64,000 nt of DNA from Marinobacterium weihaiense (GTDB taxonomy: Bacteria; Pseudomonadota; Gammaproteobacteria; Pseudomonadales; Balneatricaceae), in assembly GCF_019061305.1 (NCBI RefSeq), contig NZ_JAHQZT010000002.1, positions 160,186 to 224,185 on the forward strand, written 5' to 3'. Below, one piece after another: positions 53,660-62,747 of the stretch; the stretch's first letter is position 1; every line of letters starts with the position of its first letter. A program made the translations under genes and the position numbers. Under the pieces are notes generated by a model. That model was given only the letters and a program-made list of their open reading frames with translations. It ran no database searches and had not been told where the DNA came from.

Positions 53660-54277
53660 ATGTTTACAGGCATTGTTCAGGGTACCGCCCAAGTGATTGA
53701 CTGCACACGGCGCGAAGGTTTCATGCAGATCGAACTGGCGTTGCCGGCAGCTGCCAGCGAGAACCTGCAAGTCGGTGCCAGCATTGCCATCAATGGCACC
53801 TGCTTGACCATCACCTCGTTTGCGGACAACAGGGTAAAACTGGATGTCATCGATACCACCCTGGCACTGACCAATCTGGGTAACATCGAGCCTGGCAGTC
53901 GGGTCAATTTTGAACGCGCCGCCAGGATCGGCGACGAAATCGGCGGGCATCAGATGTCCGGTCATATACTGTGCACGGCAGAAATCACCGATATTACCAC
54001 GCGCGAAGACAACTGCCGTATCCGCTTCGCCACTCCCCCCGAAGCATCGGCCTACCTGCTGCCCAAGGGATATGTTGGACTGAACGGCTGCAGCCTGACA
54101 CTGGCCGAGGCGGATCGGGAATGTTTTTCGGTTGCTCTGATTCCGGAAACCCTGCGCCAGACCACATTTCGTGATCTGAAGGTGGGTGATCGGGTCAACC
54201 TGGAGGTTGACCCTCAGACACAGGCCATTGTCGATACGGTTGAGCGTTACATGGCGCTGCACCACTCAACTGTCTGA
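53660..54277 (+). CDS. ribE: riboflavin synthase subunit alpha
   Basis: Converts two 6,7-dimethyl-8-ribityllumazine molecules to riboflavin. Two lumazine-binding repeats are visible: MFTGIVQGTAQVIDCTRREG with INGTCLTITSF in the first, and GHQMSGHILCTAEITDI with LNGCSLTLAEAD in the second. 205 residues, normal size. It stands apart from other rib genes and no FMN riboswitch is visible upstream, so it may be the housekeeping copy or a paralogue. 12-bp convergent overlap with the hemerythrin gene. Confidence 0.94.
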   Translation: MFTGIVQGTAQVIDCTRREGFMQIELALPAAASENLQVGASIAINGTCLTITSFADNRVKLDVIDTTLALTNLGNIEPGSRVNFERAARIGDEIGGHQMSGHILCTAEITDITTREDNCRIRFATPPEASAYLLPKGYVGLNGCSLTLAEADRECFSVALIPETLRQTTFRDLKVGDRVNLEVDPQTQAIVDTVERYMALHHSTV

Positions 54278-54823
54278 CGATTTCATGTCCTCGACCAGTG
54301 CCTTATACAATGCACGGTACTGGTCGGCCTGACGCTCCCCGAATAGAGGGTCTTCCGACTGTGGCAACTGCTCGGCCAGTGCCTGCCAGTCCGTATCCGA
54401 GGCCAGTGACTCAAGCGGCTTAAAGATAGCCTTTTCCTCATGCCGCAGATGCGCTTTTTCCGCCTTGACGAAGGCCTCCAGCTGGTCCGTGAATTGATCC
54501 ATGGGCATTACGGCGTCATGCAGAATGCCGTCAATCGATTCGGCCAGACGGGTGGAAAGCTGCTTGAGCGTAACATGCTCGGCTTCACTCTTGTCGAACG
54601 CCTTGTCGAGCGCCGCATCACGCCCGCGAAAGAAGGCATACATCCTGTCTTCACGCGGGTGGTGGTGTTGATCGGCATAATCGCCCACGTAGTCGACCAC
54701 TTCCGCCATCAAGGAAAAGTCCGGGTGGTTGCCGGCACGCAGCCGCGTCACCTTGCGCTCAAGGATTTCCAGCAGGCGGTCAAGGTTGACGTGATCCTGG
54801 TGCAGTTCTGACACGATATTCAT
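54266..54823 (-). CDS. hemerythrin-domain protein
   Basis: 185 residues, all-helical. Iron-ligand pattern: HQDHVNLDRLLEILE near the start, DYADQHHHPREDRMYAFF, EHVTLKQLSTRL and KAHLRHEEKAIFKPLE. This supports a diiron-binding four-helix hemerythrin fold (oxygen or redox sensing, or iron handling). Start: ATG 54823, with CGGAG 9 nt upstream; an in-frame ATG three codons earlier directly abuts that site. The gene follows the AlbA_2 gene on the same strand with a 91-bp gap. Confidence 0.88.
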   Translation of the reverse strand: MNIVSELHQDHVNLDRLLEILERKVTRLRAGNHPDFSLMAEVVDYVGDYADQHHHPREDRMYAFFRGRDAALDKAFDKSEAEHVTLKQLSTRLAESIDGILHDAVMPMDQFTDQLEAFVKAEKAHLRHEEKAIFKPLESLASDTDWQALAEQLPQSEDPLFGERQADQYRALYKALVEDMKSSDS

Positions 54824-54914
54824 GGTGCTCATCTCCGAATCAGGTAGTTTGATTTCACTATAGACGACTCTGACCACCGCTTCTTGATGCGTATCAAATC
54901 AGTCGCAAAGCCTG

Positions 54915-55730
54915 TCAGTGTCCCTGATGTCCGTTGCCACTATCACTGTCGAGCAGATCCAGCAGCATGCCCAGCTTATGCTCGATATCCTGCAGCAGAT
55001 GCTGGCCCTGATCATTGATCACCGGTGCGATGCTGTTTTCGAGCTGAACGATACCGGCCTGGCTCTGACGCAGCGCCTGCATCAGATTGCGCGAGCGCTT
55101 CTTGTTGCTGTCGGTCAGCTGCTCGATTCGGCCCAGCGTGCGCTGCAGCTGATGATCCAGCTCATAAAGGCGTTCACTGACGCCCAGCATGCCCTCACTC
55201 AGCGCGTGGCTGACGCTGCCCAGCTGATGTTCCAGTTGGTGCACCGCATCACGAAAACGCGACAGAAACTGCTCCCCTTCACGCTCCATGAAGATGGCCA
55301 ACAACTCCTCGGGCAACAGGGCCCGGTTGCGCCCGTCGGTGCGCACGGCATATTCACCGCGCTGAGTACAATAAGGCTTGTGCTGGCCGGGCGCGATTTC
55401 AACCCTCAGAATGGGACGCGCCTGGGAAAGGTTTTCGGTGAAGATCTGAATCTCCACGTTGGGGATACAGCCGGTGGACTTGTTGACCAGCATCAAACGG
55501 GCCTTGTCGTCCACCTCACAACCGACAACGCGTCCGCGCTGGACACCATTGTCGGCCGTGTATTCATCAATGCCGATCAGCAGCGTACCACCCTGAGCCG
55601 TGTTGGCAAACGCCACCAGATCAGAGCTTTTGACCGCATGGACTTCGCGTTTGAAGTCCACGTTGAGCCCCTCCGGCAGTGACAGCAGGTACTGTGTGCG
55701 ACGGCTCAAGCGGCGGTATTCACGCTGCAT
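54915..55730 (-). CDS. AlbA_2 (Schlafen-like) domain protein
   Basis: 271 residues. The N-terminal ~150 residues form an AlbA_2/divergent-AAA-4-type domain: PEGLNVDFKREVHAVKSSDL, VAFANTAQGGTLLIGIDE, then KPYCTQRGEYAVRTDGRNR. The rest is a long amphipathic helix/coiled coil (about 150-260). Related domains are found in transcriptional regulators and nucleic-acid-processing proteins; a function for this version is not known. It lies 8 bp after a small membrane-protein gene on the same strand, likely one transcript with it. Confidence 0.82.
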   Translation of the reverse strand: MQREYRRLSRRTQYLLSLPEGLNVDFKREVHAVKSSDLVAFANTAQGGTLLIGIDEYTADNGVQRGRVVGCEVDDKARLMLVNKSTGCIPNVEIQIFTENLSQARPILRVEIAPGQHKPYCTQRGEYAVRTDGRNRALLPEELLAIFMEREGEQFLSRFRDAVHQLEHQLGSVSHALSEGMLGVSERLYELDHQLQRTLGRIEQLTDSNKKRSRNLMQALRQSQAGIVQLENSIAPVINDQGQHLLQDIEHKLGMLLDLLDSDSGNGHQGH

Positions 55731-55738
55731 GGCGACGA

Positions 55739-56125
55739 TCAGCGATACAGGTCTTCGTTGAACGGGTCAAGCGGACGCTCGAGCTGATCATCGGTACGCG
55801 GGTACAGGATGCGCCCTTCGAATTTCAGGCCCTTGCTGGCAAACCAGCGAGCAGTTTCTTCCAGACCTTCATCCGCTTGGCTGACGCGGTGCCAAGCCGC
55901 CAAAATACGATAAAAGTAAAGACCAAACAGGCCAGCCGCAGCCCCCAAAAAGAACTCGGATGCCATGGCAAATACCATCAGGATGATACCGGCCACCCAT
56001 ACACGGCTGGCACGCGCATCCTTGAACAGTTCATTGGCCGTTTGGCTCTGGTCATGAAACTTCAGGTAACGACGGTAGTTCTGCTGAAGATCAAATTTGT
56101 CGCTTGCGTCAAAATAGGGTTCCAT
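55739..56125 (-). CDS. conserved small membrane protein, unknown function
   Basis: 128 residues: a charged N-terminus, two closely spaced hydrophobic helices (about 42-62 and 64-80, VWVAGIILMVFAMASEFFLG then AAAGLFGLYFYRILAAWH) and a soluble C-terminus with LKFEGRILYPRTDDQLERPL. Start: ATG 56125, 7 nt after GAAGGA; the GTG further upstream is less likely. I do not recognise the family. It sits between pepN and the AlbA_2 gene. Confidence 0.75.
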   Translation of the reverse strand: MEPYFDASDKFDLQQNYRRYLKFHDQSQTANELFKDARASRVWVAGIILMVFAMASEFFLGAAAGLFGLYFYRILAAWHRVSQADEGLEETARWFASKGLKFEGRILYPRTDDQLERPLDPFNEDLYR

Positions 56126-56208
56126 CTGCGTGTCCTTCACAGCTTGTTGTTGTAGGGCCACGGGGGTGGCCCGGCTTACGTCGAAAGTGGCCGGTTGATC
56201 CGGCCGGA

Positions 56209-58824
56209 TTACATCAGACTTTTGCTGACTACCTCATATACATCAGCAGACAGCTCAGCGGTATCCATCATTCGTTGAAGCTGTCCCTGCATCAGAGCTG
56301 AACGCACCGGTTCATGGCGCTTCCAGCGTGTCAGCGGTGTCAGCAGTCGCGCCGCAACCTGCGGATTCTGGCGATCCAGCCGGAGAATCCAGTCGGCCAG
56401 CCAGGCATAGCCCGAACCGTCTTCGGCATGGAAATGCATGGGGTTCTGGCCACAGAATCCGCCAATCAGTGCGCGCAGTTTGTTCGGGTTGCGAGCATCA
56501 AAAATCGGATGTTCTGCCAGCTGGTTGACCCGCGCCAGCGCACCCGCCGACGGGTCCGAGGCCTGCACGGATAGCCACTGATTCATCACCAGTGACTCAT
56601 GCTGCCACTGCAGGTAAAACGCCTGCAGCAGTTCGTCAGCAGTTTCACGGAAGTCAGAGTGCGCCACCAGTGACAGCGCAGCCAGCTGGTCGGTCATGTT
56701 ATCGCTTTGACTGTATTGCTGGCGCGCCAGCTCCAGCCAAGGCTCACGACCGGTTGCCATCAGATAGGCCAGCGCCAGGTTTTTCAGACTGCGACGCCCC
56801 ATCGCCTCGGCATCGGTGGAATAGGTCTCACCGGTATCGCAGCGCTGATACACCTGCAGCCACTCCTGTTCCAGCACCTGCGCTAGCGTGGTACGCATGA
56901 ATTCACGCGCTTCATGGATGGCTGAGACATCAATCTGTTCGGCCAGTTCACTGAGCTGGGCTTCTGACGGCAGCCGCAGGCATTGTGCCAGCATCGCCGG
57001 ATCCAGGCTGGCATCCTGCAGCAGGTTGCGCCAGGCCTCGATCAGCTCGCTTGAACAGCTCAGCGCCACACCCTGCTGATGGTTGCGTATCTGGGTTTGC
57101 AACAGACGGATACACAGTCGCTGACCGGCATCCCAGCGGTTGAAGCCATCGGTATCGTGCCGCAACAGCATCAGCAGCTGGGCATCGGTATAATCGTAGT
57201 CGAGCTTGACGGGCGCCGAGAAACCACGCAGCAACGAAGGTACTGGGCGCTCGCTGATATTGTCAAAACGGAATACCTGCTCCTCTTCAGTGAGCTCCAG
57301 CAGACCGGCAAAGAGTTCCCGTCCGTCTTCGGCCAGCAGGCCAACAGCCAGCGGCAGGTGATAAGGCTGCTTGTGCTCCTGGCCCGGTGATGGCGGGCAG
57401 CTCTGCCGCACTTTGAGCTGGTAACAGCCGGTCGCGGCATCAAAGCTGTCGCTGACCTGCAGCCGTGGAGTGCCAGCCTGGCTGTACCAGCGCTTGAACT
57501 GGCTCAGGTCACGTCCGGATACCGTTTCCATGGCCGCCACGAAGTCGTCCGTGGTGACCGCCTGACCGTCATGCCGCTCGAAGTAGAGGTCACTGCCCTG
57601 ACGGAACAGCTCAGGCCCCAGCAGGGTGTGCAGCATGCGCACTACTTCCGCACCCTTTTCATATACGGTCAGGGTATAGAAGTTGGAAATTTCCATGTAT
57701 GACTCTGGACGCACCGGATGCGCCATGGGACCACCATCTTCGGCAAACTGGGCGGTACGCAGCAGTGTCACATCTTCGATGCGCTTAACGGTACGCGAGT
57801 TCATGTCGGCCGAGAACTCGGCGTCACGGAAGACGGTGAAGCCCTCCTTGAGGCTGAGCTGAAACCAGTCGCGACAAGTAACGCGATTGCCGGACCAGTT
57901 ATGGAAATACTCGTGCGCCACAACACCTTCAACGCGCTGGAAGCCCTGATCCGTGGTGGTCTGCGGGTGCGCCAGTACACAAGAGGTGTTGAAGATATTG
58001 AGGCCCTTGTTTTCCATGGCGCCCATGTTGAAGAAATCGACCGCCACGATCATGTAGATATCGAGGTCGTACTCGCGGCCATAGACGTCCTCATCCCAGC
58101 GCATGGCATCCTTGAGCGCCTGCATGGCATAGTCAAGCTTGTCGAGATCCTTGCGCTCGGCATAGATACGCAGGGCAACCTCACGCCCGGAAGCGGTGGT
58201 GTATTGATCTTCCAGCAGCGCCAGATCACCCGCCACCAGTGCAAACAGGTAGCTCGGCTTGGGCCAGGGGTCATCCCAGGTCACCCAGTGGCGGCCTTCA
58301 TCATCCTCACCGCTGTCGACCGGGTTGCCGTTGGACAGCAGAACCGGATAACGCTGCTTGTCCGCCACCAGCGTGGTGCGGAAGATGGACATGACGTCCG
58401 GGCGGTCCGGGAAAAAAGTGATGCGCCGAAAGCCTTCGGCCTCGCACTGGGTACAGAACATGCCATCGGACTTGTACAGCCCCTCAAGCGCCGTATTTTC
58501 GTGCGGCAGCAGACGCGTAACACATTCGAGGACAAAGCTTTCAGGCACATTGGCGATACGCAGACAACCGGCCTCGCGCTGATAGTCGGCAGCATCCAGC
58601 ACCTGGCCGTCGATGCTCAGGCGGCACAGCTCCATTCCCGCATCCCCCAGCAGCTCAAGGGGCTTGCGGCGATCACTGACCGCGGGGTTGGACTGGATGC
58701 TGAGCTGGGCGCGAACCAGCGTCTGGTCTTCTTCCAGCTCGAAACGCAGCTCGGTGTGTGTCACCAGCCAGGCCGGCGGCTGATAATCTTCCAGGTAAAT
58801 GGTGCTAGGCTGCTTGGATGACAT
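56209..58824 (-). CDS. pepN: aminopeptidase N
   Basis: M1-family zinc aminopeptidase, the main broad-specificity aminopeptidase of the cytoplasm. 871 residues (E. coli 870). Substrate-binding GAMENKGLNIFN, the zinc motif VAHEYFHNWSGNRVTCRDW with the downstream Glu in LSLKEGFTVFRD, and the long C-terminal helical domain are intact. ATG 58824. It follows DUF2797 by 11 bp and is the tail of the pepN-to-nadK block. Confidence 0.98.
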   Translation of the reverse strand: MSSKQPSTIYLEDYQPPAWLVTHTELRFELEEDQTLVRAQLSIQSNPAVSDRRKPLELLGDAGMELCRLSIDGQVLDAADYQREAGCLRIANVPESFVLECVTRLLPHENTALEGLYKSDGMFCTQCEAEGFRRITFFPDRPDVMSIFRTTLVADKQRYPVLLSNGNPVDSGEDDEGRHWVTWDDPWPKPSYLFALVAGDLALLEDQYTTASGREVALRIYAERKDLDKLDYAMQALKDAMRWDEDVYGREYDLDIYMIVAVDFFNMGAMENKGLNIFNTSCVLAHPQTTTDQGFQRVEGVVAHEYFHNWSGNRVTCRDWFQLSLKEGFTVFRDAEFSADMNSRTVKRIEDVTLLRTAQFAEDGGPMAHPVRPESYMEISNFYTLTVYEKGAEVVRMLHTLLGPELFRQGSDLYFERHDGQAVTTDDFVAAMETVSGRDLSQFKRWYSQAGTPRLQVSDSFDAATGCYQLKVRQSCPPSPGQEHKQPYHLPLAVGLLAEDGRELFAGLLELTEEEQVFRFDNISERPVPSLLRGFSAPVKLDYDYTDAQLLMLLRHDTDGFNRWDAGQRLCIRLLQTQIRNHQQGVALSCSSELIEAWRNLLQDASLDPAMLAQCLRLPSEAQLSELAEQIDVSAIHEAREFMRTTLAQVLEQEWLQVYQRCDTGETYSTDAEAMGRRSLKNLALAYLMATGREPWLELARQQYSQSDNMTDQLAALSLVAHSDFRETADELLQAFYLQWQHESLVMNQWLSVQASDPSAGALARVNQLAEHPIFDARNPNKLRALIGGFCGQNPMHFHAEDGSGYAWLADWILRLDRQNPQVAARLLTPLTRWKRHEPVRSALMQGQLQRMMDTAELSADVYEVVSKSLM

Positions 58825-58835
58825 TACAACTCCAA

Positions 58836-59672
58836 TTAAAGACTTAACTGCACGTGATAGGCGGCAAACTTGCGGATGTTAATCACGCCGGTATCGAGAA
58901 TCAGATACTGGCCCTTGATGCCCTGCAGTACACCGGACACCAACGGCTGTTTGTCAAAGTTGTGCGTTGCGATTTTGGTGGGATATTCAAGCACCGGGTA
59001 TTCAATATCGATCACATCGGCATCCAGCTGACGAATGGCCTGCTCACCGTATTGATCACGCAGGGCATCCAGCTGCAGTGCACAGAGTTCCAGCAGGCGG
59101 TCACGTTCTCGCGGCAGATCCAGCGGTGCCACTTCGCCCTTGAGCATGGTGCGCCAGTTGGTCTTGTCGCTGACATGGGCGGCAATGATCTGTTCGATCA
59201 GCCCCGAGTGCAGGCGTGTATCCACTTCCAGAATCGGCAGGGCCTGTATCGCCCCCTGATCCATCCAGCGCGTTGGCACCTGCTCGCCACGTGTGATACC
59301 GACCTTGATGCCGGATGAGTTGGCCAAATAGACCACATGCGGCTGGAAGCAATGGCGCTCGCCCCAGGAAGGGTCTCGGCAGGTGCCCTCATGGTAGTGG
59401 CACTTTTCCGGTTTGACGATACAGCTGTCACACTGTGGCAAACGGGTGAAACAGGGGTAGCAGAATCCCTGATTGTAGCTCTTGCGTGTCTTGCGGCCAC
59501 AATGCAGGCAATTGATCTGGCCGGTGAACTCCAGTGTGATCACCTTTCCCAGGTGTTCGTTGAGGCTGACCAACTGGTCCCCCAGCGGCAACTGATAGGA
59601 GACCGGCGACTCCAGACGGGTGTGCATCTTGCGCAACGGGCCGCACCGGCCCTCAACTGTCATCTCAGGCAT
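58836..59672 (-). CDS. DUF2797 protein
   Basis: 278 residues of the DUF2797 family. A cysteine-rich N-terminal zinc-binding region (INCLHCGRKTRKSYNQGFCY then CFTRLPQCDSCIV and CHYHEGTC) is followed by a region with HVVYLANSSGIKVGITRGEQ, which resembles the GIY-YIG-like strand pattern noted for this family. Nuclease activity is not established. Start ATG 59672 overlaps the yeaC stop by 8 bp; ATG 59663 is an alternative. Confidence 0.88.
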   Translation of the reverse strand: MPEMTVEGRCGPLRKMHTRLESPVSYQLPLGDQLVSLNEHLGKVITLEFTGQINCLHCGRKTRKSYNQGFCYPCFTRLPQCDSCIVKPEKCHYHEGTCRDPSWGERHCFQPHVVYLANSSGIKVGITRGEQVPTRWMDQGAIQALPILEVDTRLHSGLIEQIIAAHVSDKTNWRTMLKGEVAPLDLPRERDRLLELCALQLDALRDQYGEQAIRQLDADVIDIEYPVLEYPTKIATHNFDKQPLVSGVLQGIKGQYLILDTGVINIRKFAAYHVQLSL

Positions 59673-59934
59673 CCGTCAGAATCTTCAACACCTGAGGCTG
59701 CAGGGGGTCGGTCCCGTGCTGGGTACCATCCTGGCGCGTGCGATCGATGAAGCCGACGCGCTGATCTTCGGCAACGTTATGCGTGTGCTCATAGGCAATC
59801 ACGGCGCGCAGGCTGGTCTCGCGCTGCTCTTGGGTCAGGCGCTCACCATTGGGCCACTTGCCCAGTTCCACTGCACGTCGCAGCGACTGATAGACTTCAG
59901 GCTGCATTGCCTCAATCATTTTTTCAAAGGTCAT
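59665..59934 (-). CDS. yeaC: YeaC family (DUF1315) protein
   Basis: 89 residues: MTFEKMIEAMQPEVYQSLRR then AVELGKWPNGERLTQEQRET, matching E. coli YeaC and the DUF1315 family, with a variable C-terminus. Function unknown. I chose the ATG at 59934; a GTG two codons upstream is possible. It sits 45 bp after glpG and overlaps DUF2797, the same order I recall in Pseudomonas. Confidence 0.9.
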   Translation of the reverse strand: MTFEKMIEAMQPEVYQSLRRAVELGKWPNGERLTQEQRETSLRAVIAYEHTHNVAEDQRVGFIDRTRQDGTQHGTDPLQPQVLKILTDA

Positions 59935-59979
59935 TACCACAACTCTCCCGATCCAGTCTTCTCGATTCTAGCATAGTGC

Positions 59980-60831
59980 TCAACCTGAATGCCTGTTCAG
60001 ATACCTTGCAATCGGCACCCAGCATAAGCCGGCCAACAGCCCCACCAGATGGGCCGTGTTCGCAATGGCCCCCAAGCCGACACCCTCCAGTACGCCGGTA
60101 TACCCCAGCGCCAGCCAGAAAAGCATCATACCCATCAAGGCCGGCGGCAGACCAAAGCGCGGCTGCCCGCCCTGACGGTCCCAGAGCCAGCTATAACCCA
60201 GCAACGCAAACACGACACCGGACATGCCACCAAACATGGGACCGCTTACGAGGTATTGTGCCAGATTGGATGACAGGCCACTGAACAGTACCAAGCCGAT
60301 CAGAGAGCGACTGCCCTGCGTGGGCTCCATGCGCGACCCGACAATCCAGACCCACAGCAGATTGAACAAGATGTGGATTAAGCTGAAGTGCAGAAAAATG
60401 GGCGTCAACAAGCGCCAGACTTCACCTGAAACAAGGGTTGGCCACAGTAGCTGATGCATGAGCGCCTGCCCCTGCACCTGAAAGGGCGTGAAGCTGAACC
60501 AGCTCATGCGCTCGAAGCTGGCACCGAAACCAATCATCAGACTGAACACAAAGCTCAACACAATCAGCAGTAGCGTGACCGGCAGCGCCGTCCAGCTGAC
60601 TTCGGCACGGCGTCGGTGGCGCGCCTGAGGCCACTGAACCGCAGCCAGATTGCCACCGCTGCGCCAATAGCGATACAGCTCCTGCAAACGGACCGGATCC
60701 TGTTGATCCGCAACCCAAAGCACTTGGCGACCATCCTCCTCTGTGACACGGTGGGCAACCCCTTGCTGCCACAGAAAGGCCGTCAGCTCGGTCAAATCCT
60801 CGCTCGACGGCACCTCCAACACAGGGATCAT
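59980..60831 (-). CDS. glpG: rhomboid intramembrane protease GlpG
   Basis: Intramembrane serine protease. 283 residues: a cytoplasmic N-terminal domain (about 1-70), then six membrane helices. Catalytic Ser in FGGMSGVVFALLGY, His in NTAHLVGLLAGL, and the conserved HFSLIHILFNLLWVWIVG of helix 2 are intact. ATG 60831 overlaps the phosphoesterase stop (ATGA). Confidence 0.95.
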   Translation of the reverse strand: MIPVLEVPSSEDLTELTAFLWQQGVAHRVTEEDGRQVLWVADQQDPVRLQELYRYWRSGGNLAAVQWPQARHRRRAEVSWTALPVTLLLIVLSFVFSLMIGFGASFERMSWFSFTPFQVQGQALMHQLLWPTLVSGEVWRLLTPIFLHFSLIHILFNLLWVWIVGSRMEPTQGSRSLIGLVLFSGLSSNLAQYLVSGPMFGGMSGVVFALLGYSWLWDRQGGQPRFGLPPALMGMMLFWLALGYTGVLEGVGLGAIANTAHLVGLLAGLCWVPIARYLNRHSG

Positions 60832-61811
60832 GACGCCCCTACCTCGACATTGGAGAGGTGCACTTCACGGGCCACATCAACCCAGACAAACTTGTCCGGT
60901 CGAATGCAGGGCTCATCATCCAGCCGATAGGCCACCATCTTGCCGAATTTAACGGCACTGTAATCGAGGCAGGCGATATTATTGGTGACAGGCTCGGGGG
61001 TGCCCTGGCGCCAGTAGTGACCAATGAACAGCAGCTTTTCATCCGGCCCATAGCAGATCAAATCCTCGCGCTGTTCCGGCGTAATCGGCAATCGTGCCAG
61101 ATGCGCCGGCAAGGGATCCGGCTGAAACACCACATCGACCAGATACTGCGGGTCCGGCATCCAGAACTTGGTGCGGAAGAAATGACGTCTGAAACCATCC
61201 TTGCTAACCATCATTTCATTGTTGGGCAGGCGCAGGTGCGTACCGCGCAACAGCCTGTCCATCACTTCCCACTCAAAGCTGTCTTCGATGGCCGAGTGGC
61301 ACAGGAAATCATGATCGATACAGGGCCCGCCGTACTGATCACGAAACCGGTCGATCAGCCCCTGATGCCAGCAGGCGTGTACCACGCGAAAATGCTCGAA
61401 TTCGAGAAACAGCGGCAGCTCCAGGAACCAGTTCATGTAATCCTGCTGCTCGCTACCATAGGGCGCCAGCTGCTTCAAGGTCTGCTGCAGGATACGCTCA
61501 TGGCGGGGAGTGTGTTCACGAAGGTAGGCACCGGGGCGGTCCGGGTGTGGTGTCATGTAGCTGAGAAAATTGTATTCATGATTGCCCATGACGATATGGG
61601 CTTCACCGGCGTCGACCATGCTCCGCACCAGTTGCAGTGCTTCTCGGATGTGGGGGCCACGATCGATAATGTCACCGAGAAAAATCACCTTCCGTTGCGG
61701 GTGCCGGTAGACACCGTTGACCTGACGATACCCCAGACGCGCCAGCAGCATACGCAGGCTTAGCGCACAGCCGTGAATATCACCGATCAGGTCGTATCCT
61801 TGGCAGCTCAC
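60828..61811 (-). CDS. calcineurin-like metallophosphoesterase
   Basis: 327 residues. The metallophosphoesterase motifs are present: DLIGDIHGCALSLRMLL, VIFLGDIIDRGP, IVMGNHEYNFL and a later FIGHYWRQG. The family is related to PrpA/ApaH-like bacterial protein phosphatases or diadenosine tetraphosphatases; no substrate can be assigned. Start GTG 61811 follows AGGAG (6 nt) at the end of nadK, only 3 bp after its stop. Next gene glpG overlaps by 4 bp. Confidence 0.9.
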   Translation of the reverse strand: MSCQGYDLIGDIHGCALSLRMLLARLGYRQVNGVYRHPQRKVIFLGDIIDRGPHIREALQLVRSMVDAGEAHIVMGNHEYNFLSYMTPHPDRPGAYLREHTPRHERILQQTLKQLAPYGSEQQDYMNWFLELPLFLEFEHFRVVHACWHQGLIDRFRDQYGGPCIDHDFLCHSAIEDSFEWEVMDRLLRGTHLRLPNNEMMVSKDGFRRHFFRTKFWMPDPQYLVDVVFQPDPLPAHLARLPITPEQREDLICYGPDEKLLFIGHYWRQGTPEPVTNNIACLDYSAVKFGKMVAYRLDDEPCIRPDKFVWVDVAREVHLSNVEVGAS

Positions 61812-61814
61812 ATC

Positions 61815-62702
61815 TCACTCCTGCTCACCCAATTTGGTACCCCACCCCAGTTTTTCGCGACAGGTTCGATAGAAATCGTAGTCAAGCGGATGCAGCAACT
61901 TCAGTTTCTGTGACCGCTTGCGAATCGTGACGCTGTCACCGGGTGCCAGGCTCTGATTCAGCTGACCGTCACAGGATATGGCCGGATAGGTCTTGTTCTC
62001 TTCCGTAATGACCAGCTTGAGCTCACTGTTGCCGTCAACCACGATCGGGCGACTGGACAGGGTATGCGGAAACATCGGTACCAGAACCAGCGCATCCAGT
62101 TTGGGGTGCATGATCGGACCACCGCCCGAGAGCGCATATGCCGTTGAGCCGGTTGGCGTCGAAACGATAAGGCCGTCCGATTTTTGAGTGTATACGAACT
62201 GCCCCTCGATATAGAGCTCAAACTGAATCATGCGCGTGGCCTTGCCTGGATGCACCACGCAGTCATTCAGTGCGGTCATTTCACCAATCGGCTCTCCATT
62301 GCGCTTGATTTCCACATCCAGCAGGAAGCGCGTGTCTACTGTATAGCGGCCAGAGAGCACCTGGCCCAGCTTATCTTCAAAATCCAGCGGCGGAATATCG
62401 GTCAGAAAACCGAGATTACCGCGATTGATCCCTATTACAGGGATCTTACTCTGCGCCAACGAACGGGCAGCACCCAACAGACTGCCATCACCACCGACGA
62501 CAATGGCCAAATCACAGATCTCGCCCATCATTTTCTGCTTGCAGACTTGCTGACCATGCCCGGGCATGACCTCGGCGATGTTCTGATCCAGAATCACGTT
62601 CAGCCCGCGATCATCCAGGAAACGAATCAACTGCTTCAAGGTATCAATCACGGATTTGCTGCCGAGTCGTCCGATCAAACCGATATTTCGAAAATTATCC
62701 AT
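61815..62702 (-). CDS. nadK: NAD kinase
   Basis: Phosphorylates NAD to NADP. 295 residues (E. coli 292). Key motifs: IVVGGDGSLLGAARSL, GINRGNLGFLTDIPPLD, and SDGLIVSTPTGSTAYALSGG near the C-terminal NAD-binding sheet. ATG 62702. It is upstream in a leftward cluster ending at pepN, downstream of a PLP enzyme gene with a 45-bp gap. Confidence 0.97.
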   Translation of the reverse strand: MDNFRNIGLIGRLGSKSVIDTLKQLIRFLDDRGLNVILDQNIAEVMPGHGQQVCKQKMMGEICDLAIVVGGDGSLLGAARSLAQSKIPVIGINRGNLGFLTDIPPLDFEDKLGQVLSGRYTVDTRFLLDVEIKRNGEPIGEMTALNDCVVHPGKATRMIQFELYIEGQFVYTQKSDGLIVSTPTGSTAYALSGGGPIMHPKLDALVLVPMFPHTLSSRPIVVDGNSELKLVITEENKTYPAISCDGQLNQSLAPGDSVTIRKRSQKLKLLHPLDYDFYRTCREKLGWGTKLGEQE

Positions 62703-62747
62703 GCCTCGCCACGCACTCCCGTTATTGGTCTTTATTAGATTGAGTCA

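Noticed and set aside
57718..58821. 367-codon plus-strand frame opposite pepN
   Set aside because: Antisense shadow of pepN; no ribosome-binding site or motif.
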